Assembly (NCBI RefSeq): GCF_014283215.1
Contig: NZ_JACOMF010000014.1
Span: 59,311 to 123,310 of the forward strand
Reading direction: 5' to 3'
Length of the DNA stretch: 64,000 bases
Source: Siccirubricoccus deserti
GTDB lineage: Bacteria > Pseudomonadota > Alphaproteobacteria > Acetobacterales > Acetobacteraceae
A model generated the notes under the pieces. It was given only the letters and a program-made list of their open reading frames with translations. It was not told the DNA's origin and made no database searches. Positions 7,457-15,260 of the stretch are shown piece after piece; position 1 is the first letter of the stretch; each line of letters starts with the position of its first letter. Both the position numbers and the translations under genes were made by a program.

Positions 7457-8974
7457 TCAGCCCCCTTCCGCCGCCGGCAGCAGAACTGCCGGCAGCAGCG
7501 CCAGCGCCGTCACGGCCAGCAGTATCGCCGGCGGCAGCAGGACAATGCCGGCCATGGCCAGGACCGTCCCGGCATGTCGTGCCAGCGCCGCCAGGATCGC
7601 CACCTGCTGCGGCGAGGCGAGGCCAGGGCAACAGGGCGTCGCCAGCGGCCAGGCCAGCACTGCGGCGAAGGCCGCGGCCAGCAGCGGCAGCACCGCCGCC
7701 ACCGGACAGGCCAGCAGCAGCGCGGCGGCCGCCAGCAGCCCGACCGCTGCCAGCCCGCCGCCTCGCGCCGGGATCGACAGGCCCGCGCCCGGCAGTGCCA
7801 GCAGCAGGCTCGCGCCGACCGCGGCGATGATCGACAACGCCGGCTCGGCACTGGCCAGTCCGATCGCGCCACCCAGTGCCAGCCCGCCCGGCAGCGCGCC
7901 GAGGAAGACCAGGCGCCGCACCGCAGCCTGGCGCAGCAGCCGCAGCGCCGCCTGCGGCGCCGGCCAATCGGCTGGGGTCGCCACCGCCGCCGCCGGCGCC
8001 AGCCCTGCCGTCGCCAGCACCAGCGCACCAAGCGCCAGAGTCAGCGCCACCTCCGTCTCCGGCCCAAGCAGGCCGACCAGCGCCGCGGCCACCCCACCGC
8101 CGGCCACAGCACCAGCCAAGCCACCGCGCAGCCAGGCCGCATCCGCCGCGGCGCCGCCCGGACCGCGCCAGCCGCCGCCGGCATGCACTGCCAGCCCGGC
8201 CACCAGCGCCACGGCCAGCCCATGCGGCAGCGCCGTAGGACCGAGCGGATCGGTGCATAGCCAGGCAGCGAGCGCCGCCGCCAGCGCCAGCCACAGCGCC
8301 ACCACGCCCGACCGCCGCAGCGGTTCCGCCAGCCGCCCGCCAAGCAGCGCCACCGCCGCGAGCGCCGCCAGCCAGGCTGGCCCGAGCGGCGCCGCCGCCA
8401 GCCCGACCGCGCAGGCCGCGAGGCCGCAGAGCAGCCGATGCGCCGGGGTGTCCAGCCAGGGCTCGGCCGGTGCAGGATCCTCCGCGGCGAAGCGTGCCGC
8501 CGGCGCCAACCGAACCAGCAGTGCCGTGGCGCGGTCGCCGGCACCCTCCACCAGAGCATCGCCCGCGATGTCGCTCGCCATCCAGTCCAGTTCCTGCCGA
8601 CGGCGGGTCAGGTGGCGGATGAAGCGGCCGAAGGCGGTGGCGAGCTGGCCGATCTCATCCGCTTGGCCGGAGCGCGGAGCACGGCGGAAGTCCAGCGCCG
8701 CCCCGGCGCCAGCGAGCTGCGCCAGCAGCGCCGCCGGCACCAGCAGGCGGCTGCCGAGCAGATAGGCCATCGCTTCCACCGCCACGAAGCCTGCCACCGG
8801 CAGGCCGAGCGGCAGGGCGGCCGCCGCGGCGGCCAGCGCGGGCTCGGTGGCGCCGATCTCGGTGCGCAACCCTTCCAGCACCGCCAGCGCCAGCGCCAGC
8901 CAGGGCAGCCCCAGCAGCAGCAGCACCAGCAGGCCAAGCCGGCGGCCGGCACGCGGGGCGGTGGCGAGGCTCAT
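7457..8974 (-). CDS. Polytopic membrane protein with HAMP-like cytoplasmic segment
   Basis: A 505-residue, very hydrophobic protein. Two N-terminal helices (about 12-32 and 48-75) precede a soluble stretch resembling a HAMP exit (QADEIGQLATAFGRFIRHLTRRRQELDWMASDIAG). Roughly 10 further hydrophobic helices run from about 175 to 500. No catalytic motif is recognisable. Its ATG overlaps the previous gene's TGA by 4 bp (ATGA), and the SpoIIE-like gene follows after 5 bp, so the three membrane proteins are probably translated together. The composition (alanine, leucine and glycine over half) makes family assignment unreliable. A sensory or scaffold role is inferred from context. Confidence 0.7.
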   Translation of the reverse strand: MSLATAPRAGRRLGLLVLLLLGLPWLALALAVLEGLRTEIGATEPALAAAAAALPLGLPVAGFVAVEAMAYLLGSRLLVPAALLAQLAGAGAALDFRRAPRSGQADEIGQLATAFGRFIRHLTRRRQELDWMASDIAGDALVEGAGDRATALLVRLAPAARFAAEDPAPAEPWLDTPAHRLLCGLAACAVGLAAAPLGPAWLAALAAVALLGGRLAEPLRRSGVVALWLALAAALAAWLCTDPLGPTALPHGLAVALVAGLAVHAGGGWRGPGGAAADAAWLRGGLAGAVAGGGVAAALVGLLGPETEVALTLALGALVLATAGLAPAAAVATPADWPAPQAALRLLRQAAVRRLVFLGALPGGLALGGAIGLASAEPALSIIAAVGASLLLALPGAGLSIPARGGGLAAVGLLAAAALLLACPVAAVLPLLAAAFAAVLAWPLATPCCPGLASPQQVAILAALARHAGTVLAMAGIVLLPPAILLAVTALALLPAVLLPAAEGG

Positions 8975-9702
8975 GCCGGGGCTCCCTCGGCTTCGGCCCG
9001 CAGCATCGCCGCGGCCGACGCGTCCAGTTCATTGAGCAGCGCGCCGGCAGCGGTGGCGGCGGCGACCACGGCAAGGTCGGCCTGCTCCGACGCCGCCTCC
9101 AGCACCGGGCCGGGCTCCAGCCGGTGTTCCGCCTGCTCCGCGGTGATATCGGCACTGCGCAGCGCGTCCAGCAGTGCTGCGCCGCCGAGCGCCGCCGCCG
9201 CCACCGGGCCGAGCAGCAGCCGCGCGCCGATCCAGGCCGCCGGCAGGCAGAGCAGGAACAGCACCGCCGCATCGCGCAAGCCGCGCAGGAGGATGCCGGC
9301 GAGCCTCGCCTCAAGCCCCGCCGCCGGCTGCCACAGCACCACCGCGCCGAGCACCGTGCCATCGGCGGCATGCAGCGGCTGCCGCGCCAGCAGCCCTGCC
9401 GTCAGCGCCATGGCCTGGCGTTGCGATACGGCGGCGGCGGCGTTCTGCAGCAGGCTGTCCGGCACGGCGGGGTCGCCCGCCAGCCGCGCGCCCGCGGCGG
9501 AGATCAGCAGCGCGCCAGGCGGCAATGCCGGCGGCTGCGGCGATTGCAGTGCTTGGGCAAGGTCTTCCGCCTCCGCCGCCAGCCGCGCCAGCGACGCCTG
9601 TTCCAGCGCGGCGCGAGCGGTATGGCCGGCCAGCAGCAAGGCCGGTAGCAGACCTGCAAGGGCGGCGGCGATCAGCCAAAGAAAGCCACGCCGGGCCAGC
9701 AT
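8971..9702 (-). CDS. Membrane sensor-like protein, two TM helices
   Basis: A 243-residue protein with an N-terminal TM or signal anchor (about 6-26), a presumed periplasmic domain of about 110 residues (EAEDLAQALQSP to GAVVLWQPAAG), a second TM (about 143-168) and a cytoplasmic tail of about 70 residues ending EGAPA. This is the layout of the input half of a chemoreceptor or sensor kinase, but no kinase, cyclase or methyl-accepting output domain is present. The start ATG shares one base with the stop of the upstream helix-turn-helix gene, and the end overlaps the downstream gene by 4 bp. Confidence 0.65.
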   Translation of the reverse strand: MLARRGFLWLIAAALAGLLPALLLAGHTARAALEQASLARLAAEAEDLAQALQSPQPPALPPGALLISAAGARLAGDPAVPDSLLQNAAAAVSQRQAMALTAGLLARQPLHAADGTVLGAVVLWQPAAGLEARLAGILLRGLRDAAVLFLLCLPAAWIGARLLLGPVAAAALGGAALLDALRSADITAEQAEHRLEPGPVLEAASEQADLAVVAAATAAGALLNELDASAAAMLRAEAEGAPA

Positions 9703-10154
9703 CAGGCGCGCTCCCCGCTGTGTGGCCAGGGCAGCACCCGGAACCGTCCGGAGGCTTGGCCGGAACTCGCCTCCAATGCCGCGCGTAGGGCACCAAGCTC
9801 CGCCAGCAGGCGTTCCTCGCGCCGCGCGGCCTCTGCTTCGAAGCGGGACAGCGTGGCCTCGAGGGCGGTCAGCCGCTGCTCCAGCCCGGGCGGGCCCGGC
9901 AGGGGCACCGGCTGGGTGACTAACGGCGCCGATATCGGTGGCGTTTCGGCGGGTGGTCGCGGCGGGTCGCCATACATCCAGCGGGAGACGATGTCATAGC
10001 GGATGCGCAGGGTCTCAGCGATGCGGCGGTAGCTGAAGCCGCGCGCGCGCAGCCGATGCGCCGCGGCCTGCTTGTCGGTGCCGCGACGACCGACGCCAGC
10101 CTGCTGGGCCTCGCTCAGCGTGTCCATGAGCGGTGGAGTGTTGACCTCGGGCAT
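9702..10154 (-). CDS. Helix-turn-helix protein with C-terminal coiled coil
   Basis: A 150-residue protein, first gene of the four-gene sensor operon. Residues about 28-55 (QAAAHRLRARGFSYRRIAET and following) form a helix-turn-helix like those of Hin/transposase-type DNA-binding domains. A proline-rich linker and a coiled coil (EQRLTALEATLSRFEAEAAR) follow. It could be the operon's regulator or anchor a partner. The start is ambiguous: ATG at 10154 (MPEVNTPP) is listed, ATG at 10127 (MDTLSEAQ) is also possible, and neither has a strong Shine-Dalgarno. Confidence 0.65.
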   Translation of the reverse strand: MPEVNTPPLMDTLSEAQQAGVGRRGTDKQAAAHRLRARGFSYRRIAETLRIRYDIVSRWMYGDPPRPPAETPPISAPLVTQPVPLPGPPGLEQRLTALEATLSRFEAEAARREERLLAELGALRAALEASSGQASGRFRVLPWPHSGERA

Positions 10155-10370
10155 GTTCACGTCGGCAGTCCCCGCGCAGCGTTGTCGTGCCGTCGCCGGC
10201 GCAGTCTTCGCCACCGCGCTTAACAGGGGGTTGCGAAATCGCCCTGATTCATCCGGGCACCGGAAAGCGCATCGGCCGAAAGGGTTTCGAAAGGGATTCG
10301 ATGGTCCGTTAGGGGGCCGAGCAGGCCGGATGCCTGGAGCCCAGCAGGAGGCGGGCACCCCCCTCTTTGC

Positions 10371-11186
10371 GTGGAGAGTCCCTTGTCCCTTGCCGTGGTT
10401 CCCGACCTCGCCGCCGCCTACGACCACTACTACGGCAGCGGGCTCTACGATGTGCGCTACCCGCGGCCCAACCAAGCCATGAAGCAGGCGATCCTGGCCG
10501 CGCTGCCACCCTCCGGCACCGGCGCGGTGCTGGATTTCGGCTGCGGCAACGGCCGCTACCTGCCGCTGCTGCTGACTAAACCCGGCCTTGCCGTCACCGG
10601 CTACGACATCAGCCGCGCGGCCATCACCACCTGCGGCCGGCTGTTCCGCGACCATGCGGCGGTGGGCCGGCTGCGGTTGATCTGCGGCGAGCTGCCGGTG
10701 CTGCAGGGCGCGCTGGAGCCGGCGAGCCAGGACACGGTGCTGCTGATGTTCGGCGTACTCGGCCATGTCCGTGGCCGCGCCCGTCGTATCGCCACATTGC
10801 GCGCACTACGGGAGATGCTGCGCCCCGGCGGCAGGTTGCTGACCACGGTGCCGAACCGCCGCCGCCGCTTCCTGGCCGAGCAGCGCCATTGCGCGCCGCT
10901 GGTGGAAGCCGGGGCGCTGGAGCCGGGCGACATCCTCTACCGCCGCGACGGCGCCGATGGCGCGGTCGAGCTCTACTACCACCTCTTCACGCCCTCGGAG
11001 TTCGCCGATGAGCTCGCCGCCGCCGGCTTCGTCCGGCCGCGGCTGAGCGCCGAGAGCGTGCTGCCGGAACGCGGCGCCATCGCCAGCGCCGCCGGCGGGC
11101 TGTTCGACGGCATGCTGCGCCGGCTCTGCCCGCTACCACTAGCCTATGGCTTCGCTGCCTGCGTGGAACGCGGCACGGATGGTTGA
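10371..11186 (+). CDS. Class I SAM-dependent methyltransferase
   Basis: A 271-residue cytosolic methyltransferase. Motif I is clear (VLDFGCGNGRYLPLL, about residues 53-67), followed by the acidic motif (VTGYDIS), post-motif (QDTVLLMFGVLGHVRG) and MLRPGGRLLTTVPN. The substrate is unknown; the N-terminal AAYDHYYGSGLYDVRYPRPN gives no clue. The start is GTG at 10371; a TTG at 10383 with GGAGAG ahead of it is an alternative. It overlaps the transporter fusion gene by 8 bp, which ties it to that operon. Confidence 0.8.
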   Translation: MESPLSLAVVPDLAAAYDHYYGSGLYDVRYPRPNQAMKQAILAALPPSGTGAVLDFGCGNGRYLPLLLTKPGLAVTGYDISRAAITTCGRLFRDHAAVGRLRLICGELPVLQGALEPASQDTVLLMFGVLGHVRGRARRIATLRALREMLRPGGRLLTTVPNRRRRFLAEQRHCAPLVEAGALEPGDILYRRDGADGAVELYYHLFTPSEFADELAAAGFVRPRLSAESVLPERGAIASAAGGLFDGMLRRLCPLPLAYGFAACVERGTDG

Positions 11187-12810
11187 GCCGAAGCACTTGC
11201 GTGCCGCACTGGCCGGGATCGTCGGGCTGATCGGGCTCGCCTTTCCGGCTGCGGCGGCCGATCCAGATCCGCTCGGCACCATCCGCCAGCGCGGCAGCAT
11301 CGCCATCGGCGTGAAGGCGGATTACCCGCTGTTTGGCCAGCTTGGCGCCGATGGCAGGCCGGAGGGCATGGAGATCGACCTGGCGCGCGACCTGGCGCGG
11401 CGCCTCGGGGTCGAGGCGCGGCTGGTGGTCGTCACCTCCGCCAATCGGCTGCAGCGGCTGGAGGACGGCACGGTCGATCTCGTCATCGCCACTCTCGGCG
11501 ACACCGAGCAGCGGCGCGAGATCGTCACCATGATCGAGCCGAACTACTACGCCAGCGGCGTGAACCTGATGGTGCCGCCGGACAGCCGCCTGCATGACTG
11601 GAGCGAGCTGCGCGGCCAGAAAGTCTGCGCCACCCAGGGCGCCTATTTCAACCGCCAGCTTGCCGAACGCTATCTGGTGGATCTGCAGCTCTTCGGCAAC
11701 AACCGCGATGCGCGGCTGGCGGTGCGCGCCGGCCGCTGCGTCGGCTGGGCCTATGACGACACCGCCATTGCCAGCGATCTGGCGACACCCGAATGGGCCG
11801 GCTGGCGGATGCCGTTGCGCAGCGCGCTGGTCACGCCCTGGGCCCTTGCCCTGCCCCGCGCCGCGCGCGACAGCCAGTTGCGCCGCGCGGTGGAGGATGT
11901 CGTCGCCGCCTGGCACCGCGATGGCACGCTGCTGCGGGCAGAGCGCCGCTGGAACATCCCGCAGAGCGACTTCCTGCGCCGCACCAACGCGCTTTGGAAC
12001 GAGGCCGACAGCCAGGGCGAGCCGGTGTGTCGCCGTGGTGCCAATGGCCGCTGGCCGGATGATTGCCGCAACCGCGCGTTGCTGAGCTCGACGGAGGTGA
12101 CAGGTCTGATGCGGATCGGCCTGGTGTTGAAGGAGCGCTACGGCATCGACCTCTCGGTGGTCTATGACAGCTACGACCGCAGCAGCTTCGGCATGGGGCT
12201 GTTGCGCACCCTGGTGCTGGTGCTCGGCAGCATGCTGGGCGCGCTGGCCGCGGGCATCGGCGCTGCGGTGGCGATCGAGCGCCGCATCCCGCTGCTGACG
12301 CCGCTGCTGCATGGCGCTGTGACGGTGCTGCGGATGACGCCGCCGCTGCTGCAAATCTATGTGGTGTTCTTTGGCATCGGCGCCTGGACGGTGATGCGCT
12401 GGGGCTTCGCGGTCGACCCCATGCTGGCCGTTCTGCTCTGCCTCTCGCTCTATGCCGGCGCGGCGGTGGCGCAGGCGCTGCTGGAGGCGGCGCAGGTGCT
12501 GGCGGCGCAGCTGCCGGATTTCCGCCTGGGCGCCGCCACCCTCGGCCGGGCGCTGCACGCCTCGCGCGGCCCGATCAACGGCATATTGGTGAACATCGCC
12601 AAGGCGACCGGCATGGCCAGCGCCGTGGCGGTGCCGGAGCTGATCTCCTCCGCCACCTCGATCATGGCCGAGCGGGGCAACCTGGCGGTGATGATGAACC
12701 TGCTGATGGCGACCTGGTTCGTGATCATTCTCGGCACCGTCGTCCTGCTGAACCGGGCGCAGCTGTGGCTGGACCGCAAGCCGGGGCGCCCCCGCGCGGT
12801 GGAGGCGTGA
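11179..12810 (+). CDS. Fused ABC transporter substrate-binding protein and permease (polar amino-acid type)
   Basis: A 543-residue fusion. Residues 1-27 are a signal peptide (GLIGLAFPAAAADPD), about 30-265 a periplasmic family-3 binding domain (RGSIAIGVKADYPLFG, then GTVDLVIATLGDTEQRR and KVCATQGAYFNRQ), about 266-335 a linker, and about 338-530 a HisM/GlnP-type permease. One polypeptide would therefore tether its own binding protein. The ATG at 11179 is preferred because it begins the signal peptide; one at 11146 is further upstream. It overlaps the methyltransferase stop and is followed at 1 bp by a second permease. No ATPase gene is within the window, so this pair must borrow one. Confidence 0.85.
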   Translation: MVEPKHLRAALAGIVGLIGLAFPAAAADPDPLGTIRQRGSIAIGVKADYPLFGQLGADGRPEGMEIDLARDLARRLGVEARLVVVTSANRLQRLEDGTVDLVIATLGDTEQRREIVTMIEPNYYASGVNLMVPPDSRLHDWSELRGQKVCATQGAYFNRQLAERYLVDLQLFGNNRDARLAVRAGRCVGWAYDDTAIASDLATPEWAGWRMPLRSALVTPWALALPRAARDSQLRRAVEDVVAAWHRDGTLLRAERRWNIPQSDFLRRTNALWNEADSQGEPVCRRGANGRWPDDCRNRALLSSTEVTGLMRIGLVLKERYGIDLSVVYDSYDRSSFGMGLLRTLVLVLGSMLGALAAGIGAAVAIERRIPLLTPLLHGAVTVLRMTPPLLQIYVVFFGIGAWTVMRWGFAVDPMLAVLLCLSLYAGAAVAQALLEAAQVLAAQLPDFRLGAATLGRALHASRGPINGILVNIAKATGMASAVAVPELISSATSIMAERGNLAVMMNLLMATWFVIILGTVVLLNRAQLWLDRKPGRPRAVEA

Positions 12811-12811
12811 G

Positions 12812-13501
12812 ATGGACATCCGCGACCTGTTCGACCTGCTGTGGACCTGGACGCCCTATCTGGCTGGCGGCTTCGCCTGGAATGTCGCCGTCTCCATCGC
12901 CGCCATGGCAATGGGCACGTTGCTCGGTGCCGGGCTGGCCTATGGCCGGCTCTCGGCACAGCGTGGGCTGGCGCAATCGGCCCGCGGGCTGACCACGGTC
13001 AGCCGCAACCTGCCGACCTTCGTCTGCCTGTTCTACCTGGCCTTCCTGGTGCCAAACGAGTTCACCTTGCTTGGCGTCACCCTGCGCGTGCTGCCCTGGG
13101 TGAAGGCCTCGCTGGCGCTGTCCATCGCCGTCACCGGCTACATCTCGGACACCTTGGGCGCGGCGCTGGCGGATCATCGGCGTGGTCGGCCGGAAGCGAT
13201 GCTGCTGTTCCTGCCATCCTGGATGACCTACTTCCTGATCATCGTCATGGCCTCCTCGACCGCCTCGGTCATCGGCGTCAGCGAGATCGTCTCGCGCGCC
13301 AATACCGTGATCGGCGCCACCGGCCGCAATGATCTGATGGTGTGGGTCTATCTCTACGCCATGCTGTGGTTCCTCGGCTTCTGTTGGCCGCTGACCCGGC
13401 TGATGCGGGCGATCCAGCGGCGCATCCGCGAACGCAGCCTGATGCGCCCTCCTCACCGCGGCCGTCCCGCCGGTGGCCTACTGGGTGCCCGGCAATCCTG
13501 A
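12812..13501 (+). CDS. ABC transporter permease (polar amino-acid type)
   Basis: A 229-residue permease with about five transmembrane helices and a HisM/GlnP-like layout (TVSRNLPTFVCLFYLAFLVP at about 62-81 matches the usual R-N-T/L-P segment before the membrane core). It starts 1 bp after the stop of the binding-protein/permease fusion, so the two permeases probably form the heterodimeric membrane channel. The last 25 residues are a basic, proline- and glycine-rich tail outside the family core. The likely cargo is an amino acid or similar small polar compound. Confidence 0.8.
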   Translation: MDIRDLFDLLWTWTPYLAGGFAWNVAVSIAAMAMGTLLGAGLAYGRLSAQRGLAQSARGLTTVSRNLPTFVCLFYLAFLVPNEFTLLGVTLRVLPWVKASLALSIAVTGYISDTLGAALADHRRGRPEAMLLFLPSWMTYFLIIVMASSTASVIGVSEIVSRANTVIGATGRNDLMVWVYLYAMLWFLGFCWPLTRLMRAIQRRIRERSLMRPPHRGRPAGGLLGARQS

Positions 13502-13553
13502 ACCGCCAGCGCCACCGGCCCCGCATCACCGAAGCCAAAAAGGAGCACAATGG

Positions 13554-15260
13554 ATGAGTTCCACCCTGAGCCAGCAATTGGCACCCGTGCCGCCGACAAT
13601 CCCTGCACCGCCGCCGGTCCTCGACATCCGCAGCCTGAGTGCGGCGCAGTGGAAGGAGCTCACCCGCGCCAACTTCATGCATGTGCGCGGCGAGAACATG
13701 CGCAAGTTGGATGCGGCGGTGGAGGCCTACCTCGCCGACAAGCAGAGCGTCGAGGCGATGGACCGGATGCGCAAGGCGTTCCGCGACTGGGCCGCGCACA
13801 AATACCAACAAAAGAAGAAGACGTTGGTCTACCCGACAGATTTCAACAAGCCGGTGAAAGAGCAGCTCTGGCACGACGAGCCGCGCAATGCCCGCGGTGC
13901 GATGACGGCACTGTTCAAGCTGCTGTTCACGCCCGAGCTGCTGGCGCTGGAAAGTGGTGTCAGCCGGATGGGGGCGGAGGAACTGGCGGCAATCGCCTGG
14001 TGGAAGGGGGAGATCGACAAGCGGGCCTGTGAGATCTTCAAGGGCCAGCGCCTGGAATTCCGCCTGCTGACTCCGGGCGCGCCGAAGGTACGAATCTCCG
14101 AGGCCGGCGACTACCCGGCGCAGACGATCGCCGGCCAGATCGCCGCACTGCCCGCCACGCCGGCGACACCGGGCAGCATGGCGCAAATCGGAGGCGCGAT
14201 CCGCACCGGCGCCGGTGCGGCGTTGAGCTACGCCAAGGCCGGCGGCGCCGGCGAGACCGCCGAACTGGTCGACAATGCCTATTCGCTCGGCAGCGGCATC
14301 GCCGAGCTGGCCAAGGGGATCGAGGTCTCGATCTCCGCCATGGCCGGTGTCGATGACCCGCATGTCGCGGTCACCATCCTGTCGGCGATGGGCCTGCCCA
14401 GCGCCGCCGAGATCGCCGGCAAGATGGTGCCCTTCTTCGGCGGCGCCGTCGCCATGCTGAAAGGCGGCAAGGAGCTGGCGCAGGCGGTGCTGGCGCATCG
14501 CGCTGCCAACCGGGTGCGCGGCCGGCAGGACCGCTTCCGCGAGGGGGCGGCACGCCAGGCGGTGCTCGGTGTCGGTGAGTTGCTCGATGACGAATGCAAG
14601 GCCAAGACCAAGGCCGGCGCGCTTCACATGGTCTCGGGTGGCACCGCCGTGGGGTTGGTTTTCGTCGACGGCGGCACGGTTTCCGGCCCCGCGGTAGGCA
14701 TGGCGCAGCTGCTGGCGGAGCTGCTGCTGCTCGCCGCCGAATATGTCGAGGACTACAAGCATCGCAACGCGGTGAACAAGTATCTGGAGGAGATCGCGCA
14801 GGCCGGGACGCTCGACGTGGGTGTAGAGCTGTTCAAACGCAGCCCACTGCTCGGCGCTTATTACCTCTTGATCGCCGAAACCTCCTCCATCATCGCACTG
14901 AGTCTCGACCGCATCAATCACCCCGGCGTGCTGCAGGAGATCGAGGGCATGGTGCGGCAGGATCTGCCGGAGGTGCTGGAGAAGGCCGCGGATCTCGTCG
15001 CCGCCTCGCATCTGGTGGTGCCGGGTCTGCTCAGCCACCGACTGCACAGCACCAAGACCAAGACGACGCGGGCGAAGGAGGCGGCGATCTCGGCCGGCAC
15101 GACGGTGAAGAATTTCTTTTCCCGCCTCGCCTCGGTTGCCTGCTTCCGCAAGAACCTTGGTACCAATCCGCCGAGCGACCCACGCTACGTCGGCTTCAGC
15201 TCGACCGAATATTTCGCCCAGCAGGATGCCGCGGCACTGACCCCTAGCGTATCCCTCTGA
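13554..15260 (+). CDS. Unknown 568-aa protein beside the T6SS locus (candidate effector)
   Basis: No family recognised. AGGAG precedes the ATG at 13554. The N-terminal 45 residues are proline-rich and flexible (LAPVPPTIPAPPPVLDIRSL), and an alpha-helical charged region follows to about 220. The middle (about 220-420) alternates glycine- and alanine-rich amphipathic stretches with a hydrophobic block (SGPAVGMAQLLAELLLLAAE). The C-terminus (YVGFSSTEYFAQQDAA) is polar. There is no signal peptide. It runs tail-to-tail into the gene downstream of vgrG with a 17-bp overlap. The position and hydrophobic middle would suit a T6SS-delivered membrane-active toxin, but no motif proves this and no immunity gene is evident. 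Confidence 0.6.
   Translation: MSSTLSQQLAPVPPTIPAPPPVLDIRSLSAAQWKELTRANFMHVRGENMRKLDAAVEAYLADKQSVEAMDRMRKAFRDWAAHKYQQKKKTLVYPTDFNKPVKEQLWHDEPRNARGAMTALFKLLFTPELLALESGVSRMGAEELAAIAWWKGEIDKRACEIFKGQRLEFRLLTPGAPKVRISEAGDYPAQTIAGQIAALPATPATPGSMAQIGGAIRTGAGAALSYAKAGGAGETAELVDNAYSLGSGIAELAKGIEVSISAMAGVDDPHVAVTILSAMGLPSAAEIAGKMVPFFGGAVAMLKGGKELAQAVLAHRAANRVRGRQDRFREGAARQAVLGVGELLDDECKAKTKAGALHMVSGGTAVGLVFVDGGTVSGPAVGMAQLLAELLLLAAEYVEDYKHRNAVNKYLEEIAQAGTLDVGVELFKRSPLLGAYYLLIAETSSIIALSLDRINHPGVLQEIEGMVRQDLPEVLEKAADLVAASHLVVPGLLSHRLHSTKTKTTRAKEAAISAGTTVKNFFSRLASVACFRKNLGTNPPSDPRYVGFSSTEYFAQQDAAALTPSVSL

Noticed and set aside
7185..8765. 526-codon plus-strand frame opposite the polytopic membrane gene
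   Set aside because: Ser/Ala/Pro/Arg low-complexity antisense; the opposite strand has overlapping start-stop coupling and hydrophobic helices.
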